Source: Myxococcales bacterium
GTDB lineage: Bacteria > Myxococcota_A > Polyangia > Polyangiales > Polyangiaceae
NCBI GenBank assembly: GCA_947473045.1
Contig: CANJCO010000043.1
Location: 1-42,967, forward strand
Direction: 5' to 3'
DNA length: 42,967 nt
Shown: positions 16,135 through 23,579 of the stretch, one piece after another
Layout: each line of letters begins with the position of its first letter
Numbering within the stretch: position 1 is the first letter of the stretch
Notes under the pieces: generated by a model
The model's input: only the letters and a program-made list of their open reading frames with translations
What the model was told of the DNA's origin: nothing
The model's database searches: none
Translations under genes and position numbers: made by a program

Positions 16135-18081
16135 TTAGAGATCGATCTGCGTGCCCAGCTCGAGCACCCGCTCTGGCGGCAGGCAAAAGTGCTCCGACGC
16201 CGAGCGCGCGTTTCGCAACATGAAGCCAAAAATGGCCTCGGTCCAGGCTCCCATCTTGCCACGACCGGTCGCGACCAGCGTCTCGCGACCGATGACATAA
16301 GTGACCGTCGACAAGTCGATCGGCAGGGCGCGCTCGCGCACGGCCCGCTCGAGGAATGCGGGCACATCGGCGGTGTCCATGAAGCCCACGTGCGCAACGA
16401 CTCGATAGAGGCCGGCGCGGGCGTCGAGGGCGATGACATCGACGGCCTGTTCCGGCGCGACGAACGGAACATGCTCGGACACGACGGTCAGAAGCACGAC
16501 CTGCTCGCCGAGCACGCGCAGCTGCGACGCCTGCTGTTCCATCGTGCGCGGAATGCCCTCGCGCAGACTGGCGAGGAAGACGCTCGCCCCCTTCGTGCGC
16601 CCAAGCAGTCGATCGTCGAGCCCTTCGAGAAATCGCGCGACAGGCAGCGTGCGCAGCGACATGCGCTCGGCGAGGAGTCGGCGGCCGCGGCTCCACACCA
16701 GCATGAGCGCGCAAACGACCACCGCGATCGCCACCGGCACATAGCCGCCGTCGACGAACTTGGTGAGGTTGGCGACGAAAAAGGGGATATCGAACAGCAG
16801 AAACAGCGCGAGCAGGGGGGCCGACTTGTAAGCCGGCCATTTCCAGGCTCTGCGCGTGACGTGATAATAGCAAATCGAAGTAATTCCCATGGTTCCGCTC
16901 ACCGCGATTCCATAGGCCGCGGCGAGCCGGCTCGACGCGCGAAAATTCATGACGAGCAGCACGCAGGCGATCGCGAGGGCCCAGTTGAGCTCGGGGAGGT
17001 AAATCTGCCCTTCCGCTTCTCGCGAGGTGTGGCGCACGCTCACCCGAGGAAACATCCCGAGCTGCACCGCCTGCTGGGTCAGCGAAAAAACGCCGCTGAT
17101 CAAGGCCTGTGAGGCAATCACCGTCGCGACGGTCGACAAGCCGACGAGCGCGTAGGTCATCGGCCCGTGCGGCACCTGCGCATAAAACGGATTTTCGATC
17201 TTCTCCGCCGTCGACAGAATGAGCGCACCCTGACCAAAATAGGAGAGCACTAGGGCCGGAAACACCAGGGAGACCCAACTGATGCGAATGGGCTTCGCCC
17301 CGAAATGGCCCATATCCGCGTAGAGCGCTTCGCCGCCCGTCACCGCGAGCACGACAGAGCCAAGGATCGCGAGTCCGCGGACGCCGTGATGGGCGAGGTA
17401 GGACACCCCGTATGAGGGGGAGAGCGCCACCAGCACCCCCGGCGCTTTGACCACGTGAATCGCGCCAAGCACGCCGATGGTGCCAAACCAGACGAGCATG
17501 ACGGGCCCGAACAAGCGCCCGATGCCGCCCGTTCCCTTGCGCTGGATCGCGAAGAGCCCAACGAGGATGACGCACGTGATGGGCACGACATACGGTTGCA
17601 ACTTGTCGGTGGCGACCGCGAGCCCTTCCACGGCCGACAGCACGCTGATCGCCGGCGTGATCGCGCCGTCCCCGTAGAGCAGCGCCGCTCCGATGAGCAC
17701 AAGAACGGTCAGCGGAGTGGCCCCGCCCTTGCGCCCCACAACGCCCGGGACAAGGGCAAGAAGCGCGAGGATGCCCCCTTCGCCGTGGTTGTCGGCCCGC
17801 ATGATGCAGACGAGGTATTTGACCGTGACGACCATCATCAACGACCAAAATATGAGCGAGAGCACACCGAGCACACTCGCCGGCACGTTCCCCACGCCGT
17901 GCTCGCCGTTGACGCACTCGCTGAGCGTATAAAGGGGGCTCGTGCCAATATCGCCAAATACGATGCCGAGCGCGCCGAGGGTGAGCGCGCTCATCGATCC
18001 GTGCGGCGTGTGCGCGGGCGACCCCTCCGCGGGCGGATAGGTCGACGGGGCAAAGGAGTTCGGCGCGGGAGCGTCTGACAT
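16135..18081 (-). CDS. kup: Kup-type potassium uptake protein
   Basis: 648 residues, a full-length KUP/HAK/KT transporter that brings K+ into the cell by K+/H+ symport. The first transmembrane helix carries the family signature GIVFGDIGTSPLYTL. About twelve hydrophobic segments follow, then a soluble C-terminal part of about 170 residues. The N-terminus has a 28-residue Pro/Ser-rich extension before the signature. The start ATG is at 18081, and 23 bp upstream lies a TGACGC/GCGTCA inverted repeat. The stop codon is three bases from that of lolD. No kdp or trk genes adjoin it. Confidence 0.95.
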   Translation of the reverse strand: MSDAPAPNSFAPSTYPPAEGSPAHTPHGSMSALTLGALGIVFGDIGTSPLYTLSECVNGEHGVGNVPASVLGVLSLIFWSLMMVVTVKYLVCIMRADNHGEGGILALLALVPGVVGRKGGATPLTVLVLIGAALLYGDGAITPAISVLSAVEGLAVATDKLQPYVVPITCVILVGLFAIQRKGTGGIGRLFGPVMLVWFGTIGVLGAIHVVKAPGVLVALSPSYGVSYLAHHGVRGLAILGSVVLAVTGGEALYADMGHFGAKPIRISWVSLVFPALVLSYFGQGALILSTAEKIENPFYAQVPHGPMTYALVGLSTVATVIASQALISGVFSLTQQAVQLGMFPRVSVRHTSREAEGQIYLPELNWALAIACVLLVMNFRASSRLAAAYGIAVSGTMGITSICYYHVTRRAWKWPAYKSAPLLALFLLFDIPFFVANLTKFVDGGYVPVAIAVVVCALMLVWSRGRRLLAERMSLRTLPVARFLEGLDDRLLGRTKGASVFLASLREGIPRTMEQQASQLRVLGEQVVLLTVVSEHVPFVAPEQAVDVIALDARAGLYRVVAHVGFMDTADVPAFLERAVRERALPIDLSTVTYVIGRETLVATGRGKMGAWTEAIFGFMLRNARSASEHFCLPPERVLELGTQIDL

Positions 18082-18103
18082 GGCCGTCGCAGCGTAGGGG
18101 AAA

Positions 18104-18120
18104 TGACGCCAGAAGCGTCA
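18104..18120. promoter_or_regulatory. Inverted repeat TGACGC-N5-GCGTCA upstream of kup
   Basis: A perfect 6-bp inverted repeat with a 5-base spacer in the 121-bp divergent region between kup and the glucosaminidase gene, 23 bp before the kup start. Its size and place suit an operator for a dimeric regulator. No cognate regulator is visible. Confidence 0.35.
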
Positions 18121-18202
18121 ATCCGTTGGCGCTCGCTTCGAATTTTTTCCGGCGATTTGTCTCGCGTCAGCCGCGGCGCGATCTTTGCTTTTCGTCTCCG
18201 AC

Positions 18203-19024
18203 ATGAGCCTCGTCGGCGCCGTCTCCACGCAATCCCTCGGCCTCGGCGACGCGCCGAGCGAGACGCGCGCAACGAGCCCGGAGTTCGAAGCTACCCTGCG
18301 CGCGCGCACCGGCGAGGTCTCCGCCGAGCGAACGCCCCTTTCCGGCACACAGGCCGCACGCGCCATCAGCGACGCTTACCGCGCGCGATTCGGTGAAGCG
18401 CCGAGTCAGAAGATGCTCGCCATCCTCGGCGCCCAGTGGTCGCTCGAGACGGGCGGCGGCCGCTCGATGATGAATTTCAACTTCGGCGGGATCAAGGGCA
18501 CCGGCCCGGGCGGCCTCACCGTAAAATACAACACCGTCGAAGGCAGCGGCCCCAGCGAAATCAAAATCAAGGACCGCTTCCGCGCGTACAACAACGCCAC
18601 GGAGGGAGCTGGCGATTACCTTCACGTGCTCGAAAAACGCTTCCCCGGCGCACTGAAAATGGCACGCGCCGGGGACGCGCAAGGCTTCGTTCACGAGCTC
18701 AAACGCGCCGGCTACTTCACGGGCTCAGAGCAGACGTACACCGGCATCGTCACCGACCTCGCCGGCCGAGCCGAACGCGAAGGCTTCGACGCCCTGGGCA
18801 AGTCGACCGGAAGCACGAGCTCCCGCGCAGTGCCCGTCCACAAGGACGCCACCGGAGCGCCTCCCGCGATCGACGACCTGCAGATCGAGCTGCTTCGGAT
18901 GACGCACGCGCTCGACGAAGCCGCGCTCGGCATCATGGGCGCTAAGGAGCCCAGAGCAACGAACGCGAGCGATTGGATGCACGATCTTCGCGCGAATCTC
19001 GAACATTCGCGCCCAGGTCAGTAG
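18203..19024 (+). CDS. FlgJ-like glucosaminidase (peptidoglycan hydrolase)
   Basis: 273 residues from the ATG at 18203; a TTG at 18185 would add six. Residues about 55-190 match the C-terminal glucosaminidase domain of FlgJ (GH73-like): QWSLETGGG with the catalytic-type Glu, NFNFGGIKG, FRAYNNATEGAGDYLHVL and AGYFTGSEQTYTGIV. Such enzymes cut the glycan strands of peptidoglycan. The N-terminus has no clear signal peptide, so export must be by another route or the protein works on lysis; flagellar genes are not visible here. The last seven bases overlap the end of the beta-barrel gene on the other strand. Confidence 0.83.
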   Translation: MSLVGAVSTQSLGLGDAPSETRATSPEFEATLRARTGEVSAERTPLSGTQAARAISDAYRARFGEAPSQKMLAILGAQWSLETGGGRSMMNFNFGGIKGTGPGGLTVKYNTVEGSGPSEIKIKDRFRAYNNATEGAGDYLHVLEKRFPGALKMARAGDAQGFVHELKRAGYFTGSEQTYTGIVTDLAGRAEREGFDALGKSTGSTSSRAVPVHKDATGAPPAIDDLQIELLRMTHALDEAALGIMGAKEPRATNASDWMHDLRANLEHSRPGQ

Positions 19025-20100
19025 CGAAGCGACAGCGACGCGTAGAATTCGGACGACTCGCGAAAGTAGAGATAGGTGTGAGAAACGCCGTCGTGCAGCA
19101 GCGAATTGTAACCAAGGGCCGGGTCACCTTCGGCGACCGCCAAATGGAGATCAGCCTTCACGCCACTCACTTCGGGCAGCTCGTAGGCCACATAAACCTC
19201 GCCGCCGTAGGATTGGGTAATCGGCTGCTGGCTATACTGGGGATCCGCTACCGCGCCGAAAAAGGCCGATTGCGGCTGCGACTGCGGCCGAAGAAACCAC
19301 GTGTAGCCCGTATAGCCTTCAACGCCGATTGTCAGCGGCGCATGAAACGGCATGCGAACGCGCGCCCCAACCGACGCGGAGAAGCCAGCCAGAGGGTTGG
19401 GCGTGGCACCGTTACGCGGGGAGTCGTACTGCTGAAGGAAACCCGTGCCATTCACGCGAAGCGTGGTGTTGACGTACTTGCCCCACGCTTTGTCATACCC
19501 CGCGGTAAGGCGGCCCGCCCCGAGACTGCCCGCCTTATAACTCACGAACGACGTCGGCAACGACACAGACGCGCGCGTCACCAGCTGCGAATGGCCTGGC
19601 AGCTCGAAGTAGTGCCCATAGCGAATGGTCACGTCGTCGAGACGAAATCCGGTTTCGCCCGGGTCGGCGATAAAGCGCTGATAAGCCCCCAGGAATACCG
19701 TCACTGAATCGCTACGCGTCGGAAGCCACGAAGCGTTGGCCTGATAGTAATTAAAGAGCTTATCGGGCCCGAACCCCTGGAGGTCGGTCTGTACAAAGAG
19801 GCGATGCGTCTCGAACCCCGCCCCAACTTCCCAAACGCGCTCCGTGGTTGGACGCTCCGAAGATCGGTCACGGCTGAGCTCATTGCTGTCGGTTGAGGCT
19901 CCGTTGCTGACGCTACCGCCGCTCGAAGACGAAGACTCGGCGTTGCGCTGCCCCTTGACCGAACTCTCCTTGCCGCCAGCGCCCTGCGCGACAGGCCCTG
20001 CAAGCAGCAGCGCCGAAGCGAGGGAAGCGACGAGGACCGCGTGTCGCCCTCGGAGCTTGCGCGCGAGGGGCGACATGGGATTGCGATCCATCGAGGTCAC
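19018..20100 (-). CDS. Predicted outer-membrane beta-barrel protein
   Basis: 360 residues. A Lys/Arg-containing N-terminus and a hydrophobic core ending AQGAGG form a signal peptide, then comes a Ser/Asn/Glu-rich linker (about residues 45-85). From about residue 90 the chain shows alternating beta strands with aromatic girdles and ends FYASLSLRY, the terminal aromatic pattern recognised by the BAM machinery. The family is unknown to me. The GTG start (20100) overlaps the stop codon of the metzincin gene, so the two are translationally coupled; ATGs at 20091 and 20076 are alternatives. It is the last gene of a three-gene operon and may provide the channel or outer-membrane partner of the two lipoproteins. 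Confidence 0.78.
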   Translation of the reverse strand: MTSMDRNPMSPLARKLRGRHAVLVASLASALLLAGPVAQGAGGKESSVKGQRNAESSSSSGGSVSNGASTDSNELSRDRSSERPTTERVWEVGAGFETHRLFVQTDLQGFGPDKLFNYYQANASWLPTRSDSVTVFLGAYQRFIADPGETGFRLDDVTIRYGHYFELPGHSQLVTRASVSLPTSFVSYKAGSLGAGRLTAGYDKAWGKYVNTTLRVNGTGFLQQYDSPRNGATPNPLAGFSASVGARVRMPFHAPLTIGVEGYTGYTWFLRPQSQPQSAFFGAVADPQYSQQPITQSYGGEVYVAYELPEVSGVKADLHLAVAEGDPALGYNSLLHDGVSHTYLYFRESSEFYASLSLRY

Positions 20101-23100
20101 CGATACGTCGTGTAGGCGTCGAGGAAATACTTCATGGGCAACTCGAGCCCGTACGCGCTGCCGGGGTAGGCGCCGTCATCGAGCTGCGTCACCACGTCGT
20201 CGTTATACGCGCGAACAATGATGTACGACGCAGTGTTGCGGTCCTTCAGCACTGCGACGTACTGGTTTCGATCAGGGATATACGACCAGATCCAAACGCG
20301 CTTGTCGGGCCCGACGAACTCGTTGTGCGGGTCGCTCCCGACGCGAGGGTCATAAAGGCAAGTCGACAGATCGTTACACTGGTTGTTCTGAACTGCGATA
20401 TTGCGGAAGTATTCCAGGAAATCCTGAACCCGGTTGAATACCTGCCCGCCGATCCAGTCCCGGACGTCGACGCGTCCGCCGAACGCCGGCGAGTGCGTGT
20501 CCTGCGCAAACTGCGTTACAGCGAGGGGCCGGAAATAGGGATAGACGTTGTACTGCCCGCCCACCATCGAGTCGACTGCGTCCTCCGCCACGGAATTGAA
20601 CGTCGAGTCTCCAAGTCCCTCGTAGCCGGCAAAGTAGGCGCCGGCCTGATTCTGGTCGTAGTTGTCGGCGGGCCAAAGCCCGACCCAGCTTTGCATCGCA
20701 AAGAGCTTATCCAAAATGATGCCCTGTTGCGTGACGTCGCCGAAGAACTTGTCGTAGACGGTGCCGAACGGGCGCTCACCGCTACCCTGCTGAATGATGC
20801 CCTTGTGATAGGCCGCGACCATCTGATTCGCCGAAGAGAGCTCTGCGTTGAACTTGTTGGTCAGCTGGTTGAAGTATTGAAGATCCGATCCGTTCGGATC
20901 AGGATTTTTCACGCCGATTCGGCGCAAGTTGTCAGCGAGCTCGCCGCCGCTCCAATCGTAAACCCAAAGCGACAGGAACCGCTTCATGTCGTAGAGCATG
21001 GTCGCGGGCACGTCGGCGTAACGGGAGTTATCCCAAAACTTGCGATAGACCCTGAAGTTACGCCAGTTGTATCCCCACTCGGAGCTGATGATCTGATTGG
21101 CGATGATCTCGCTCGGTGTGGTCCCCATGTCGCCCTGATGGCAGAGGGGCGTGTACGCGAGGTGATGCTCGTCGCACCGGAGGAATTGAACTTCTTGGCC
21201 GTTTGCAAATCCGAGCGGATCCTTCCAAGGACTCGTCGCCGAGCTCTGACCTGAGATCGCGGTGCCCGACTTTGAGCCGTCCGTGCAGTCAGCGGAGCTG
21301 TTGTCCTTGCAGCTGTTTGCGTAGATCCAACCGATCGCTGCGGTGTCGTAAGGCGCCCACCCCTGATGCCAGAACACGCGGTCGGGAGCAGCGTTGTATT
21401 CCATTACGCTGTTCGAGAGAAACGAGTACCGCGTGCGTCCCGCGCCGTCTTTGTAGGTCGGGAAGTTGGGCTGGTCGACGGACCCCATGAAGTTGTGCTC
21501 GAGACCCATCGCGTGGCCGAACTCGTGCCAAATGACCTGCGTCCAGTACGTGTCGATCAGGTTCTGAACCCACTCGGCCTTCGTCTCCCACTTGCCGGCG
21601 ACGCAATGGCGGGCGTCGCGGGCGATGATCTGCTCGAACGAGAAGGCATCTGGCGCGTCGCGCTTGATGTACGGAGTGCGGGCCACCTTTGCGCGCTCGA
21701 GGTTATGGTGATTCGTCGTGAGCTCGCGCATCCGGTTGAGGAAGCTCGCCGCGTTCGCCAAGCCGTTAGGTCCCTGGTAGGAGTAAGGATCCTTGCCATG
21801 GTCGATATCGGCCGCGCGCTGATGGAACTCAGCCTCGTCCTTCATCATCTTCCAATAGGCGTCAGGCCCGTATACGCCCTTGCCGCCCTCGCGAACGACG
21901 TAGGGGTTCATGTCGGGGTCCGCAAAGATCTCGTACGGCGCCAAGGCGTAGTACGCGTGACGGAAGTCATCGTCCTGCGGCTGAATGAAGTCGCTCGGCC
22001 CAAGCGCCCCATAGGCCGACGCGGGCCGATTGAGGTACTGCTGCATCTTCGAGAAGAGCGTATTTTTGGCGTTCACTGCCTGCAGATCGGTCGCCACAAT
22101 CGGAAGCGTATCGCCATCCTTGCAGTTGGAGGGGCCATCCGCCCACTCGCCGGGAGCGTTTACGCCGTTCGCGGGAGCCGCGCCAATGCTCTGCAGAAAG
22201 GCGTCGATTCGCTGAACGTAATAGTCCTTGATCGCGAAATCGTTGAACACGATCGTGTTCGACAGAATTTCGGCAGTGCGCGGGTCGATGGCGGGCTCGG
22301 TCACCCCAGCAAAACTCGACTGCATATCCCTGTCCGACATCCACCGCAGCCAGTGATAACGAACGTCGCCAAACGCGCGCGGCTTCGCCCCGTCCTCCAG
22401 GTCCTCGTTGTTGTTCTTGAACTCGACGACCGTCTGCGTGCCGTCTGCGTGCTTGGCGCCGGAAGCGACCAGGATCGCGTTCGTCTGCGCCCGAATCGTC
22501 GCAGCGCCCGCCGGCTCACTGTCAGCACAGGCCTTCGTAGATCCTGCGTCGGACGGAGGGGTGCAAAACGACGTCTTATATTTCAGCGGAAAATTGGAGT
22601 CGAAATACCAAACGATGTCCTTCGCCGGATCAAAGCGCAGCACCAGCTCCCGAGACGCGAGCATGCCGCTCGTCTCGTCGCGCGACTCGCTGTACCAGGT
22701 CAGCGGACCATATTTATGCCAGATCGGGTCCTTCTCGGCCAAAACGAGCGGCTTGTAGGTCAGGGCAGAATCAGCGACAGCGCGCCGCATCGAGTACTTA
22801 AGATTCATGGTCACATTGGGGCGCGAAATGGCCACCGCTGGCTGCCACTGCGCTCCGTACGCATCAATGCACTCGGCGAGGTCCGTGCGTAGGGGCACGG
22901 TCACTTGCACGCTCCACGAAAGATAGTCCTGAGTCGGGTCGGCACCCTGCACTTGCTCGACAGACTCCGGCAGGAGCGACGTGGTCGCCTCACCGACGCT
23001 CGCGCAGTGATTGAGCAAGTCGGGCATGCCCATACCAAGCGCGTTCACGTCGCTCAGATCATTCTTCGCAGGATTCAGCTTGACCCACTGGCGCTGCTCC

Positions 23101-23567
23101 CACGGTAGTTCCTGATTCTCCTCGTAGAAGTTCGTCTGCTCGCCATCGAGGTTGACCCGGTATTTAAGATCGACGTTCGAGGCGTTCCACGAATCGAGAA
23201 CCATCGGCGTCTTACCCTGACTCGGAAGCGCAGAGAGCTCCTTCATGTCCACCATCTCGAGGTGGTCCTGGGTTACCCGAAAGCGCACGAGGTTGCCGAT
23301 GCTGTGAGCACCCGCAAAAAAATTCAGGTCACCAAGAGGGTTGGGCGAGGACGTCTCGGTAATCGTCGTGACGAGGTACCAGCCGGAGTCGTCGACGGGC
23401 TTGCCGTTGGCTGCTGCCTCGCCAGGTCGCACGAGGAAGTCCTTTCGGAAATAGACGTTCTCGTTAAAGACGCCGTTGCGGGCAGGACGGCTGGCAACGC
23501 AACCCGAGGCTGACGCCGTTGCGACCAGCGCCGCAAAAGCCAATGTAGCGCGGAGAATGGATTTCAT
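20097..23567 (-). CDS. Metzincin zinc-metalloprotease lipoprotein
   Basis: 1156 residues. A signal peptide ends ATASASGC, a lipobox-like site. At residues 681-691 lies HEFGHAMGLEH, the full HExxHxxGxxH zinc site with catalytic Glu, followed by NF as in EcxA-like proteases. SNSVMEYN about 31 residues later is the Met-turn. So the protease core looks intact, resembling the Met-zincin/EcxA-like (DUF4953) group. Around it are some 650 residues before and 430 after, without recognised domains. It starts 12 bp after the upstream lipoprotein gene. Likely acts in the periplasm or at the surface; the substrate is unknown. The zinc-site call is firm, the family placement moderate. Confidence 0.85.
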   Translation of the reverse strand: MKSILRATLAFAALVATASASGCVASRPARNGVFNENVYFRKDFLVRPGEAAANGKPVDDSGWYLVTTITETSSPNPLGDLNFFAGAHSIGNLVRFRVTQDHLEMVDMKELSALPSQGKTPMVLDSWNASNVDLKYRVNLDGEQTNFYEENQELPWEQRQWVKLNPAKNDLSDVNALGMGMPDLLNHCASVGEATTSLLPESVEQVQGADPTQDYLSWSVQVTVPLRTDLAECIDAYGAQWQPAVAISRPNVTMNLKYSMRRAVADSALTYKPLVLAEKDPIWHKYGPLTWYSESRDETSGMLASRELVLRFDPAKDIVWYFDSNFPLKYKTSFCTPPSDAGSTKACADSEPAGAATIRAQTNAILVASGAKHADGTQTVVEFKNNNEDLEDGAKPRAFGDVRYHWLRWMSDRDMQSSFAGVTEPAIDPRTAEILSNTIVFNDFAIKDYYVQRIDAFLQSIGAAPANGVNAPGEWADGPSNCKDGDTLPIVATDLQAVNAKNTLFSKMQQYLNRPASAYGALGPSDFIQPQDDDFRHAYYALAPYEIFADPDMNPYVVREGGKGVYGPDAYWKMMKDEAEFHQRAADIDHGKDPYSYQGPNGLANAASFLNRMRELTTNHHNLERAKVARTPYIKRDAPDAFSFEQIIARDARHCVAGKWETKAEWVQNLIDTYWTQVIWHEFGHAMGLEHNFMGSVDQPNFPTYKDGAGRTRYSFLSNSVMEYNAAPDRVFWHQGWAPYDTAAIGWIYANSCKDNSSADCTDGSKSGTAISGQSSATSPWKDPLGFANGQEVQFLRCDEHHLAYTPLCHQGDMGTTPSEIIANQIISSEWGYNWRNFRVYRKFWDNSRYADVPATMLYDMKRFLSLWVYDWSGGELADNLRRIGVKNPDPNGSDLQYFNQLTNKFNAELSSANQMVAAYHKGIIQQGSGERPFGTVYDKFFGDVTQQGIILDKLFAMQSWVGLWPADNYDQNQAGAYFAGYEGLGDSTFNSVAEDAVDSMVGGQYNVYPYFRPLAVTQFAQDTHSPAFGGRVDVRDWIGGQVFNRVQDFLEYFRNIAVQNNQCNDLSTCLYDPRVGSDPHNEFVGPDKRVWIWSYIPDRNQYVAVLKDRNTASYIIVRAYNDDVVTQLDDGAYPGSAYGLELPMKYFLDAYTTYR

Positions 23568-23579
23568 GTGGCTCTTACC

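Noticed and set aside
16067-18121. 684-aa minus-strand frame covering kup
   Set aside because: Out-of-frame shadow, Arg/His/Gly-rich; kup itself has full family motifs in its own frame.
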